DNA from: Medicago truncatula
Taxonomy: Eukaryota; Streptophyta; Magnoliopsida; Fabales; Fabaceae
Direction of reading: 5' to 3'
Assembly (NCBI RefSeq): GCF_003473485.1
Contig: NC_053046.1
Span: 43,051,832-43,115,831, forward strand
DNA: 64,000 nt
Below are positions 21,579 to 32,625 of this stretch, piece by piece. The notes under the pieces are model-generated. The model did not search any database and had not been told where the DNA came from. It worked only from the letters and a program-made list of their open reading frames with translations. Position numbers and translations under genes: made by a program. Each line of letters begins with the position of its first letter. Within the stretch, counting starts at the first letter, position 1.

Positions 21579-22599
21579 AAAAACGTAGAGTTTTTCTATT
21601 CACACCCTATATATTTCTGGTTACACCCAGTTTTTTTAAAAAGTTTTTGATAATACCAAAATTGTCCTTTTATATAAATTTTCTTAAAATCTTGATTTCA
21701 TTCATTGTCACTCTAAAATTCCACTCTCTTTCACCCACCAACGATCAAACAATCCTGATGTTCAATTAATCGTTATGGAAGATTAAAGAGTGAATCAAAA
21801 CATCTTTCATTCATACTCGATTGCATATAAATAAGTGAATTTTTTCTTCTTTTTCAATAACGCTGGTTTCAATTTTCTTCTTCTTGTTCAACTGCACTAT
21901 ACGACAGTTTCAGTTTTACATTGTTGAGGTTAACTTAAATTCAGTTTAAGTAGGTTCATGTAAACTTAGTTTACATAATCTACTTCAACTTAGTTTACAT
22001 AACCTACTTAAACTGAGTTTAAGTATGTACACTTAAACTCAGTTTACATGACCTACTTAAACTAAGTTTAAATGTACATACCTAAACTGATATTACGTAT
22101 AATCATTGAACAAGGTTGAACTTTTAGATGTACACTTAAACTGAGTTTACATGACCTACTTAAACTGAGTTTAAGTATGTATACTTAAACTCAGTTTACA
22201 TGAGCTACTTAAACTAAGTTTACATGATCTATTTAAACTGAGTTTAAGTATGTACACTTAAACTTAGTTTACATGACCTACTTAAAATAAGTTTACATGT
22301 ACATACTTAAACTGAGATTACGTAGAATCGTTAAACAATGTTGAACTTTTAAATGTACACTTAAATTCGGTTTACATGACTTACTTAAACTGAGTTTAAG
22401 TATGTACACTTAAACTCAATTTACATGACCTACTGAAACTAAGTTTACATGACCTACTTAAACTGAATAGGGATCTAGGGTGTAACCAAGAAAAAAGGAA
22501 TATGCTTTTTGAAAATTAAATTTTATGGAAAGGTAATTTTGTCATTTTGGGGTGCAACCAAAATTAAACAGGGTGTAATTAGAAAAACTCAAAAATGTA
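21579..22599. mobile_element. Mutator-like element (21588-22590) with 9-bp TSD and confirmed empty site
   Basis: The ends GAGTTTTTCTATTCACACCC and, on the complement, GAGTTTTTCTAATTACACCC are inverted repeats. Flanks are AAAAACGTA (21579-21587) and AAAAATGTA (22591-22599), a 9-bp TSD with one mismatch. The left arm of the inverted duplication has the uninterrupted site (cataaaaaatgtattggtc, complement of about 14213-14231), which shows this is an insertion. No transposase is present; about half the element is a minisatellite. Confidence 0.85.
21930..22465. repeat. Palindromic minisatellite (TAAACTGAGTTTA type)
   Basis: More than 20 copies of taaact(g/a/c)agttta alternate with catgacctact and gtatgtacac spacers, giving about 23-25 bp units. 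Each unit contains a 13-bp near-perfect palindrome. A larger unit with a single aatc(g/a)tt..caa(t/g)gttgaac segment repeats at about 22095 and 22325. Confidence 0.9.
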
Positions 22600-23097
22600 T
22601 TGATCAAGTGGTTCCAGAGTACATTTTAAATAGGTGGGAGCACCCAGGTTCGATTCTCAGGGGTGATAATTTTAATTTTTAATGATTTTTGCCAAGCTGA
22701 AAAAGAGGTTTCGAGAGTGATTGGATTAGAAGTGAAATTTAATTATTGTGATGGTTTAAATCGTAAAAAATCATTAATTTAAGATGAAGTGAATATGCAA
22801 ATAATAAAATACTTGCTAAATTTTTGCAAAATAAAATAATAAATGTTATTATTCTAATGGAGTATACATGAAAACTTTTGATTGGTTTGGATAAATTGCT
22901 CATGAGTTTTCAAAGGCAACCTAGACATCTAATTGAAGTATAGACCATACTAAGAATACTAGTTTGAAAGAGAAACACGTTCTACCATACCTATCCTTGT
23001 CCTTCTTCTCTTTGCCCTTTTCCCACTTTCCAGTTCCTATCTTTACCTTACCCTCCCAAACTACCATTCATTCATTTTCAAGTTTGAAGCTTTAACC

Positions 23098-23745
23098 ATG
23101 GCAAGCTCCACCTTCTTCTCCTCTGTAGCTATATCATCTCTCAGTCACTCACGAAAACCACTTCAATCAACCTTTCTCCTTTCTTCACCAAACCCTTCTT
23201 CTCTTTTCACACTTCCAAAGAAATTCACAAAATCCAACAAACTCAGAACCCTAATTGTATCCAAATCCAATAACAGTGATTCAGCTGATGCCAGTGACCG
23301 TTTAATTTCAGCTCTTTGTTACTTCTATCCCTTTTTTGATGGCATTCAATATGGAAAATTTGTAATCACTCAATTTTACCCAATTCAAGCCATTGTTCAA
23401 CCATTGATTCCTGCAATTAGGGTTTTTAAAAGCTTTCCCTTTAATGGGTTTCTTGTGTTTTTGACACTTTACTTTTTTGTTGTCAGAAATCCTAATTTCA
23501 GTAAATATGTCAGGTTCAATACAATGCAAGCTATTGTTCTTGATGTGCTGTTGATTTTTCCTGATCTTTTGGAAAGAGGGTTTAATCCAAGAGGTGGGTT
23601 TGGATTGGATTTGTTGATGAGTTTGGATAGCACTGTGTTTTTGTTCTTGTTGGTGTGTTTGATTTATGGCTCTTCTTCTTGTATTTTGGGTCAGCTACCT
23701 AGATTGCCTATTGTTGCTGATGCTGCTGATAGGCAAGTTATGTGA
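23098..23745 (+). CDS. TIC20: TIC20-family chloroplast inner-envelope protein
   Basis: This intronless 215-residue protein has a Ser/Thr-rich, acid-poor N-terminus (about residues 1-58), as in a plastid transit peptide. The TIC20 core follows: ISALCYFYPFFDGIQYGKF, FPIQAIVQPLIPAIRVFKSF-like, FNTMQAIVLDVLLIFPDLL, and a last hydrophobic stretch STVFLFLLVCLIYGSSSCIL. That makes four predicted membrane helices, and it ends PIVADAADRQVM. TIC20 proteins are components of the translocon that moves preproteins across the inner chloroplast envelope. The length (about 210) and sequence look closer to the TIC20-II/V subgroup than to TIC20-I; that subgrouping is inference. ATG 23098 has context accATGg. 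DNA just downstream belongs to a local duplication shared with the F-box/LRR genes. Confidence 0.88.
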   Translation: MASSTFFSSVAISSLSHSRKPLQSTFLLSSPNPSSLFTLPKKFTKSNKLRTLIVSKSNNSDSADASDRLISALCYFYPFFDGIQYGKFVITQFYPIQAIVQPLIPAIRVFKSFPFNGFLVFLTLYFFVVRNPNFSKYVRFNTMQAIVLDVLLIFPDLLERGFNPRGGFGLDLLMSLDSTVFLFLLVCLIYGSSSCILGQLPRLPIVADAADRQVM

Positions 23746-23839
23746 ATGTAGTTCATTTGTATTGTATAGAAACTTATTGTTTAAATTCAGCTTATTTCAT
23801 AGTGGAAAAAATATTGATTTTTTCACTTAATTAATAGCA

Positions 23840-25345
23840 AGCCTAGAATCTTGTAAGGAAACAATTTTATTTGTTTCTCATTTTGCTGTATTGTTATATG
23901 ATTTTCAAATTCATTGGTGAATTTGAGACACTGCTGAACTTCAATACTAGTATATTGTTTATTGAATAGAACTTATGTCTTTAGTTCTTATTACATTGTT
24001 GATTTTTAGTTTAAGCTATAGTGTTATCCTTTGAGAACACTAAGGATATTGAGGCCTGTCACTGTTCAATGTGATGATTGCATATGTTGCTTTGCAATGA
24101 TTGCAGTGTTATTATGTAGATTTTTCTGTAATTTTCAAACCTACGCCGATCCTAATGTGATGCAGTTGCTGACAGTATTGCAGCTGCATTAGTTGATGCA
24201 TTAGTCGATTTGGTGTAGCCACAATTTAAACCCATAGGTTATTTGTTAGGGAGAAAAGGAGACATAGATCAATGAAACAGATTTCATTTGTTTCGTATTT
24301 TGCTGTGTCTTTATATGAATTTCACATTCAGGAGTTTCTTTGTTTGGCTATAGTTTTTGGTGAATTTGTGACACTGAAAAACTTCCTTTACTATATAGAT
24401 TGTTGTTAATTGAATAGAACTAATGCCTCTAGTTCGTATTAGATTGTCGGTTTTTTAGTTTGATCTATACTCTGGAAACAAAGTGTTAATTTTTCAGCAC
24501 ACTAAGGATCTTGAGGCCGATTGTGGTTCTATGGGTCATTACATATGTTATTTTGCTATCATTGCAATGTTATTATGCAGGTTTTCCTGTAATTTTTAAT
24601 CCTGCTGTGATATTATAACCATAGGTTATTTATTATTAGGTAGATAAAAAGACATCGTTAGAAATAATTTGCAAAAATGTTAATATGTCATAATCTTTTT
24701 TCTCCATGTTTTGTTACAAAAACCATACATCCATACGTTAATATGGTTATTCTGGGTTGCAACAGTATTTTTCTTGTTATGGATGAAACCTACTGCCTTG
24801 GAAAACTAACCACTTCATATATAAACAGAGTGAACAAACCATATTGTTCTCCTCCAAATACATTGCATGCATATGCAAGGATCTTGTTAATTACATCGGT
24901 TAATTATATTCCTTTTGAGTATGCCTTTTGATTGGTTGTGATGTAAGAAGTTGTTAATAGCAATGCTTAATTTTTCTGTCATTTTCTGAAAGTCTGAAAC
25001 CAAAATGTTTATGCTGTTAGTTACTGTGCAAGGAAAAGTTTTTAATACCACTAAATAACCTTGAGGTCAGAGGATCGTTAAAAATTTGATCTCCATGCGT
25101 TTAGTCAGTTGATTTACACTGTCAGATTATTCCCTTGCTTACATCTTTTTCTTTAAAACTGAAACAAACGCACCCTACAAGACTTGTATGAAATCCAACT
25201 GTGTGAACTAGTGTAAGTTCACATAATGCATGTATGTGTTAACTTGGCAGCAGGATAGTCTTCATTGATGTTGGGATGTTCATGTCTATGTATCATGGGG
25301 CAAGCAGGGATTGACAGCCCATTTTAACGATGGTTTCATCGTTTA
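23840..25345 (+). repeat. Segmental duplication A: two copies of F-box/LRR downstream flank
   Basis: Two diverged tandem copies (about 23840-24215 and 24240-24960) and a tail (25010-25345) match the DNA downstream of the F-box/LRR genes at 27960-28620, 42900-44080 and 30580-31290. Shared blocks include gaacttatgtctttagttct, acactaaggat(a/c)ttgaggcc and aagttcacat. The gene that should precede it is absent here, replaced by TIC20. Small frames inside are not genes. Confidence 0.75.
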
Positions 25346-25871
25346 CATAATACATACATCACAGTTACAAGTTGGAAGAAAACTTGTGAAATTTGGTGAA
25401 TAGACAGACAAATGCATAATCTCACTTTAATTAATATATATATTTTTTATCTTTTCACCATTTTAAAAAAATGATAAAGAAATGTTATTTGAGCAACTAA
25501 ATAGTTGTCCAACAACGTATTTATATACATTTCAGATACAATTTCGTTTTTTTTTAGTTTTTTTTTCTTCTCAAGTTAAATCAAATAAATGATGTATTTT
25601 TGTACGGTATTGTATATGATCTCCTTTTTTTTAGTTGTTTAAGCAACAATCCTCAAATAATATTGAGCCTTTAACCCTTTTTTTTTCTCCTTCTAGTGAA
25701 TAAATGAAATCAAATTTCTTTGCACACAATGGAAACAAACACGTACCATAAGATTTGCTTCAAGTCTGTTAGCTTTTTAGTTTCACCCGAAGTTACCCTT
25801 AAACAAAGCACGACAGTATAAACTACATCACTTCATTCTACACCAGAGGTTGTTGCCATTTGCTGCAAGAC

Positions 25872-25948
25872 ATGGCATCAACTACATCACCTCTTCTTCC
25901 TCCTCCTTCTCTACCAGAAGAATTCCTTACCATAATCCTAAGCCCTAA

Positions 25949-26028
<80 letters not shown>

Positions 26029-26600
26029 ACTTTCTACGTCAATCATCATCCACTTCATGCAATCCCTCTTTTTCACATGACCACCACGATGTCAATACTT
26101 TCAAAGATTTCGAGAAAGTGATGAGTATTCTTGGCCACGGCAACACAATTATTTCAGCTCTTAATACCCTAGACTTAACCACTCTACTTCAACAACATTA
26201 AAACCTCTTGTCAAATTAAATTAGTTCAAACCCCAAATGTTCCACCTCATAATCTTATTCACTTTGTAAGATGTGCTTGGAAGAAAAAGAAGTACCTCGT
26301 TAGTATCCACTGTACTGGAATCCCTTGTTTCATCAATATGCTCTAATGTTCACTCTCAATATCATGCTTAACTAAGCAAGAATTGTATACTTTTTCCTGT
26401 GGGATTTGCTTAAGACTACAGGCCATTATCAGACCGGCCTTCTTAACGCTCGGATTCTAAATAAACTAATAGAATTCTTCTCAATTATGGGGCGAGAAGG
26501 GAAAGCTGCACACGATGTTTTTCATAAATTTGAGGCTTTTCAATGTGAGCCAAATCAAGATACATATTACTTTACAGTACAAGGAGTAGTGATGATATGA
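25872..26600 (+). pseudogene. PPR-protein pseudogene fragment
   Basis: ATG 25872 begins MASTTSPLLPPPSLPEEF and runs through a (TC)n tract read as Leu-Ser repeats to a stop at 26201 (..KDFEKVMSILGHGNTIISALN). After stops and shifts, a frame at 26406-26600 reads TGLLNARILNKLIEFFSIMG and GKAAHDVFHKFEAF, then CEPNQDTYYF. That helix pair plus 'P-N-x-x-T-Y-Y' pattern is typical of plant pentatricopeptide repeats, which bind organelle RNA. The rest of a normal PPR protein (usually 400-600 residues) is missing, so this is a remnant. The link between the two parts is inferred from order and spacing. Confidence 0.6.
25955..26027. repeat. (TC)n microsatellite, about 36 units
   Basis: An uninterrupted TC run within the reading frame of the PPR remnant. 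Confidence 0.95.
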
Positions 26601-26792
26601 TCCACCAAACTGCTTCTATCTGTTAAAAGATGATGTTACTACTTCCTTGGGAATTGGGATGCTGCTGATGATGGTGGCAACTTTTCTAAAATGATTCCTT
26701 AAAAAAAATGATTTCTCCTCTAAATACCTGAGTACTTAACCTCTAAAATAGCTTCACAAGTTAACATAAGATTATTTGACTGGAAGTCCACT

Positions 26793-27875
26793 ATGAAAAG
26801 GAAAAGAAGATCTTTCAAACCAACTATGGAGTCCACTCAAGCAAGAAGAAGCAAAAGAAAAACAATGATTGGTGGTTTCTATTTACCTGATGAGTGTTGG
26901 GAATGTGTCTTCAAATTCCTGAAAGACAACCATAGTTGCATGACATCTTTGTCAGTTGTCTCGAAACAATTCTTGTCCATCACCAACCGCATCAGATTCT
27001 CTCTCACAATCTGCTGTGATCAAAGTCAACCCTCCCTTTTCCTCCTCGTCTACTCAGTAGATTCATCAATCTCACCTCTCTCGACCTTTCTAGCTTCCGC
27101 GGTAACCTCAGCAAACTTCTCGGCCAAATCTCTAATTTTCCATTGAAACTCACATCACTCAATCTTTCGTATCAACGTATTATTCCCACAAATGGGTTGC
27201 GAGTTTTTGCCAAAAAGATTACAACTTTAACCTCTCTCATTTGTTAGAATGTGCAATTTATTTATAGTACTGACCTATTCCTCATCTCTGGTTGTTTCCC
27301 TTTGCTGGAAGACCTCGACCTCAGTGACCCGATACAATGTGTACGCTATGATGAGGCAGAGCCTCTTTCACTGGCACTTTTCAAACTACGAAAGGTTAAT
27401 CTCTCTAGTCATCACTACATCAACGATAGATTGCTTTTCGACTTGTTTAAGAAAAGAGAGTTTCTGGAAGAGGTCATCTTGCGTGACTGTTATCGCATAA
27501 CGGAGGTTGGTATTGTTTCTGCTCTCCGGGAAAGACCAACATTGAAGTCTTTATCCATTTCCAATCCTTACACTAGAAATCTAACACATATTACTTCACA
27601 TTTTATTGACAGCTTGGTAAGTTTGAAAGGACTTGACTTGTCTTGATTTGTGGTTTTTGAATATCTCGGATGAGTTGCTTTCATCTTTTGCAATGGAAGG
27701 TCCTCCTGACGAGGCTTACCTTCTGAAATTGCAGAGGCAATAGTTACTTCGGAATATTTCGTTGGGCCATCTTCAAAATGCTGAGTTGTAGAATTGTCTG
27801 TTTCTTGGTGATTTGGTATTTATTAACTTCAAAATGCTCACACAATCAGCTTTCTTTGCACTCCTTAAGAATTTT
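26793..27875 (+). pseudogene. F-box/LRR pseudogene B1 (5' part)
   Basis: ATG 26793 starts MKRKRRSFKPTMESTQ and gives the F-box LPDECWECVFKFLKD, matching the intact gene at 40638-42467. A frameshift near 27030, a stop before 27250 and further shifts break the LRR part. Blocks still recognisable are ISGCFPLLEDLDLSDP, LALFKLRKVNLSSH and LREFLEEVILRDC-like segments. Similarity to coding sequence stops near 27875 (ctccttaagaatttttcag), equivalent to about residue 390 of 609. It jumps directly into the sequence that follows the intact gene, so the C-terminal third was deleted. It cannot encode a full adaptor. An F-box-only product of about 80 residues is conceivable but unsupported. Confidence 0.85.
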
Positions 27876-27879
27876 TCAG

Positions 27880-28620
27880 AACCAACTTATGTTATTTCTC
27901 TTTGGACAAAACTTACAATCATTAATCTACATACTTTTTGTTCCGGCTTTTTCACTTCTTTAATAGCAATTCTAGAATGTTGTAAGGAAACAGATTTCAT
28001 TTGTTTCATATATTGCTGGGTCCATATATGACTTCCAAAATCAGGAAATTCATGAATTTGTAAAACTAAGAAATTTCTCTTTTTATATATATTGTTGTTA
28101 ATGGAATTGAACTTATGTCTTTATTTCTTATTACATTGTTGGTTTTTAGTTTTTAGCCTCAGACTTTGAGCTATACTCTGTGATAAATGTGTTCATTTTC
28201 AAGAGCACTATGAATGTTGAGGCCTATTGAGGTTGAATGTGGTCATTACATATGTTATTTTGCAATCAATGTAGTGTTGTTTGTAGATTTTATGGTCGTT
28301 TTTAAACCCACTGCAATTGTCATGTGATGCCAACTATATATTGCAGCTGCATCATTTGATTTTGATGCATTTCACAATATAAAAACACATGTTATGCATT
28401 AGGGAGAGACAGAGGTAATTTGGGAATGTTATGGAAGCAACCTATTGCCTCAAAGGAAACTAATCGCTTCATTCATAAACAAAGTGTTTCCTTCAAACTA
28501 AAACAAACAAAACATATTGTTCTCCAACATTACATTGCAAGAGTAATCAAGGATCTTGTAAATCATATCATATCCATTAACTATATCGCTTTTGAGTATG
28601 CCATTTGATCGGTTTCTATA
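27880..28620 (+). repeat. Segmental duplication: downstream flank of B1
   Basis: Matches 42850-43740 and 23840-24960, for example gacaaaacttacaatcatta, acttatgtctttatttctta and cattacatatgttattttgc. It ends in the shared phrase tttgagtatgcc(a/t)tttg. Confidence 0.75.
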
Positions 28621-28639
28621 TCTCTTCCGTAAGGAGTTG

Positions 28640-28760
28640 TGAATTGTATTAACCACATGGTTGCTCATTTCCTAGCTAGTGCGCCCGGTTCTTGGGTTAG
28701 TCACAAAGTTTTTGAGATTTATTCTACTTGTATTGAAAGTTTATTAATTAAATTTTCAAA
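28640..28760 (+). pseudogene. Possible RNase H-domain tail of a retroelement
   Basis: One frame reads NHMVAHFLASAPGSWVSHKV and on to FEIYSTCIESLLIN, resembling the end of plant retroelement RNase H domains ('VAH-LA' motif). Only about 35 residues are visible, so the call is tentative. Confidence 0.35.
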
Positions 28761-28984
28761 ATTCATCTTCCTTTGTATCCTCTCATGATCTTCACTTCCA
28801 TCCATCTTCCTTCATTTTTTTTTTTTCTGTATAAAACAAAATCAATATTTTAACTGTGTGCGACAAAACCTACTCATCAACACAAAGACTTGTGTAAAGT
28901 ATTGAGCATAGATTAATCGATGTATCCTTACAATTATAAACAAATCTAGTCAAATTAACAATATTTTGAACTAGAAAGTTCGTA

Positions 28985-29400
28985 AAATAGAAAGTTACAA
29001 ACCTTTTGAACTGAGGCTCAGATGACAGCTCCCTCTTCCCCTTCGAATCCGCCTGCGTCTGACCGATAGTGGCTGCCTCTAAACTTCGGTCCCCCTCAAA
29101 CCGGCGGCGAGAAAGTGACCTCAGCTGTCCGCGATACGCCGACGAGGACCACCCCCCAATCACGTGATCATCATCCCGCGAAACCGCTGTAACCCTAGCC
29201 CTATCTTGCCGATTACCAAAGCCAGTCCCTCCTCTGTGCCGCTTGCTCTCCTGCTGTCTGTCCTGACCGTTGTCTTCCTGTCGCAATGCTGTCCGACATC
29301 GTGATCCCAGGTCATGCCAATCATCCCCATCCCTCCCCTTTTGTGGCACCCCGTTTGGACCCTTTCCCCTATACCTCACATCCAGCAACAAAGAATGCCA
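28985..29400 (-). pseudogene. LINE 5'-region fragment (nucleic-acid-binding ORF start)
   Basis: The minus-strand frame reads VRYRGKGPNG...GDDWHDLGSRCR, an Arg/Asp/Gly-rich stretch, then YRGQLRSLSRRR and FKRFVTFYFTNF. From general knowledge, legume L1-like LINE proteins start this way, with an RGG-like region before an RRM beginning 'FYFTNF'. The frame ends right after the RRM start, so only the first 150 or so codons survive. It lies between the two F-box/LRR pseudogenes B1 and B2. I chose no start; the first in-frame ATG-like start is a TTG. Confidence 0.55.
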
Positions 29401-29486
29401 ATGTGACTAAAACAAAAAGAAAAAAGTTGGAGTAAGATATTGAAAGAACTCACGAGCTTACCCGGTAAAGGCAGTGTTACCAAATA

Positions 29487-30486
29487 ATGTTTGTTACATC
29501 ACATTTTGTTTCCTGTTTGGTGAGTTTGAAGTACTTGACTTGTCTTGATTTGTTTTCTTTGAATATCTCCGATGAGATGCTTTCCTCTATTGCAATGCAA
29601 GGTTTTCTTTTGACTAGGTGGTTCTCCCTACAAAATTGCACCGGCTTTAGTTATGCTGGAATCTTTTGTTTACTATCCAAGTGTGAACATATCCAACTTT
29701 TGGATCTTCAAAATATTGTTTTTCTGAATCATAAACATGTTGTGGAGTTGTCTTCATTTCTTGGTGATTTGGTATCTATAAACTTGAATCATTGTTCGAT
29801 ACTCACAGAATCAGCATTCTTTGCACTTCTTAAGAATTGTCCTTCACTTTGTGTTATCAAAATGGAACACACGTGTATTGGAAAATAGAGTCTAAAGAGC
29901 TCTAAATCTTTGATGGATTTTGTTGCATACCCTCAATTAAAGCATCTTCGTTTGGCTCAAAATCCATGGTTATCAGATGAAGACATCATAATGTTTGCTT
30001 CCATTTTCCCTAATTTGCAGCTACTTGATTTGAGCAATTGTTGTCGCATATTTGATGAAGGTATTACTCAAGTTTTAAGGATATGTTGTAACATTAGATA
30101 TTTGAACTTATCCGGATGTTCAATAGTGAAGCTACTTGAAATGAACTTTAAAGTTCCCAAATTGGAGGTGTTGAACTTATCATATACAAAAGTTGATGAT
30201 GAAACACTTTATAAGATCTCAAAGAGTTGTTGCGGGCTTTCGAAATTGTTACTTAAAAATTGTTATGATGTCACAAAGAAGGGAGTGAATCATGTGGTAG
30301 AGATTAGAGAACTGCACGCAACTGAGAATGATCAGTTTGGATGGTTGTCATAAAGTAAATGGTAATGTTGTGGCCTCAATGGTATCTTCAAGGCTGTCAT
30401 TGAGAAAGATAATAGCTCCGATTCGTTTTTGTTTAACTGACAAAGATAAGAAATACTTCTTGCTTCATGGATGTCTTGTTTGCTAG
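29487..30486 (+). pseudogene. F-box/LRR pseudogene B2 (3' part)
   Basis: It corresponds to about residues 285-609 of the intact gene. The first frame (29487-29888) covers SLKYLTCLDLFSLNISDE to KMEHTCIGK and stops at TAG. The second (29910-30353) covers FVAYPQLKHLRLAQNPWLSD, LLDLSNCCRIFDEGITQVL and LNLSYTKVDDETLYKISKS, then shifts. The last 40 codons in another frame end LLHGCLVC and a stop at 30486, like the LRHGCLVR of the intact copy. There is no F-box, one nonsense mutation and at least one frameshift. It is a 5'-truncated duplicate. Confidence 0.85.
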
Positions 30487-32140
30487 CTTTCTTAAAGTGT
30501 TCTGCAGCTTCTGCTAAAGTTTGAGCTTTAAAATGTACTCTTAATAAGTGTTCCATCATCAACTTGAGATTAGTCCTTTAGTTGCATCTTTCTCTTGAAA
30601 TCAATGAGTTGTATGAAATCTAATGGTGTAAGTTCACATGCTGAGTGAATTTGAGATAACTTAGCAGCAGAGAAATCACATCTTTTAATCAAGGATAATA
30701 TATGTGACAATTTTAGATTTTATGTGAACACCGTCACCTACTTTACTCCCATGTAATATATGTCATTTCCAGGTTTACCCCCTGTAAAATATTTATTTTG
30801 ATTTACCCCCTGTAAAAGTGTTTTTTTTTTTTTTTTTTTCTTAAGAATACCCCCTTAATAGGCCATACAAAAACCAAAATTTTTGTAAAAAAAAAGTAAA
30901 AATTCGTTTTTGTATGGCCCATTAGAGGGGTATTCTGGAATTTTTTTTTACAGGGGGCTAAATAAAATAAAAAAATTTACGGGGATAAACCCGAAAATAA
31001 CATATATTACAGGGAGTAAAACACTATTAACCCAAATGAATTTTCTTTTTCTCTATATAACTCGATTAAGTGGTAGTGGAAAGTGTTCATGAAATATTGA
31101 TGACATGAATGCTTGAAATATGTGTGACCAAAATTCTGGAAATATGTCAACATTGTGATACTTATAGGTGTTTAATTGTCTACATTAGGATGTTGCCATG
31201 TTGGGACGTACATGTCTATGTCTCATGGTCAGTGTTGCAGGAATTGAATGCCCTTTGTAGCCATATGGTTTCATTGTAAATGTGGTAACAATTTGGATGA
31301 AACTAGGGATATGAAGCAATGCAATGAAAATTAAGCAAAGCTAAATTTAAACGCATGCTGTTTTCTTTTTAAGGTCAACAAGAGCAAACAATTAAAGCTG
31401 TGAAAAAGAATTCTTACTTGCCTTTGTCATTTTGACCAAACTATGTATTAGGCTTTTTATTTTGTTAGTCCAACACAAATGAATTCTTACATACGCCTGC
31501 TAAAAATGGATTTTCATTCTATCTTTTTAAAAACAGTAATATCTTGATATATAAAAAGGAGTCTAAAAAGTTAAATACATTTTTTTTTATCCTTTGCTTA
31601 TATTTTGTTAAAAAAAAAGTACCAAATGTCCCGATTAAAGCATAATCAGCACTAAGCACTGAATGTAGGCACTCACGAACTTGAATCCGGGACATTTGAC
31701 TCCTCAACTCCTTTAATGTTTTAGTTCAAATTAGCTGAGCCACCCAATCCCTAGATCAATTAAACCTACTAACTCTTAACTAATCTAATACTAGTTAGAT
31801 AAGCTAGTTGCATCTCTAACGGTTCATCATAAGATATAGTTTCATTATGCTAATTCAAATCCTGGTTAGTTATGTCTCAGCTCTCTCTAAATACATAGCC
31901 AATCGTATTGATTATACTTATCTTATTGTTTCATCTAAAGTCTTGGAAAAGAATAATTCCAACTCCTTCCCTTTCAACATTTCACACATTTAGATTGATT
32001 GATTCGAACCATAACATTAAAGTCTGAGATATAATAATGAGATTTAGTGTTTTAAAATCCAAAGAATCCATCATTTGAAAATATGGTTCATAACAAAATC
32101 AAAAAAGTAAAAATTCTAGCAACCAATATCAAAGTGCAGA
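30486..32140 (+). repeat. Downstream flank of B2 with a MITE
   Basis: Segments 30580-30720, 31050-31290 and 31905-32140 match, in the same order, the flank of the intact copy at 43990-44110, 44170-44250 and 45425-45630. Between them lies a MITE at about 30727-31034 whose inverted ends share actttactcccatgtaatat and ggtttaccccctgtaaa forms. 31290-31900 holds no gene. Confidence 0.7.
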
Positions 32141-32625
32141 AACCAATATAAAAAAGTGTTGAAAGTGTAGGAACTAATACCAAAATTTTGAAAATTTAGT
32201 CTACGACACATAGCATGTAATAATTTGTCCTCATGACACATTGCATTTTGCCTCTTTTTAACATGGACTTTCACTTAAGTGAGGAAAGTCGGGAAAGATT
32301 GCAAATTTTTTATAAAGTGCAAGGATCAATTAAAAAAACACACAAAGATTAATGTTAAAATATAGCAAAGTGCAGGGACTAATCATATATTTCAAAATAA
32401 TAAGGCGAAAGGAAAGCACTTTTCCCCCTCTACCCCGTTTCAACGGCTTTCCGCCGTTCCTATCCCTCCCTCTCAGATTACTTTGCACATATTCTACAGG
32501 ATTTGTTTCCAAATATTTTCCCGAATCTGTGCAAACAACAATCACATGAATCTTCAATAACGATACGAATATTAACAATCTTAAAATACTGAAAATTACG
32601 GCGACTCGGAGAAACAGAGCAGAGA

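Larger units (their letters stand above)
21065..22919. repeat. Right arm of the inverted duplication
   Basis: This is the reverse complement of 13883-14600. It contains an internal tandem copy (gtcatcgaatctatataaaa at about 21065 and 21350) and the insertion 21588-22590. A tRNA-like stretch at 22596-22660 (caagtggttccagagtac ... ggttcgattctc) is also present in the left arm as a diverged form, so it predates the duplication. Confidence 0.8.

Noticed and set aside
22596-22665. tRNA gene or SINE in the right arm
   Set aside because: A B-box-like ggttcgattctc is present, but the same stretch occurs in diverged form in the left arm, there is no TSD, and it does not fold into an obvious cloverleaf.
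26700-26725. Another oligo(A) micro-insertion (aaaatgattcct/aaaatgatttct)
   Set aside because: The insert would be pure A and the repeats carry mismatches; slippage is equally likely.
31620-31710. SINE-like sequence
   Set aside because: gggacatttg occurs in inverted form at both sides and a B-box-like ggattcaagttcg is present on the minus strand, but no tail or TSD could be found.
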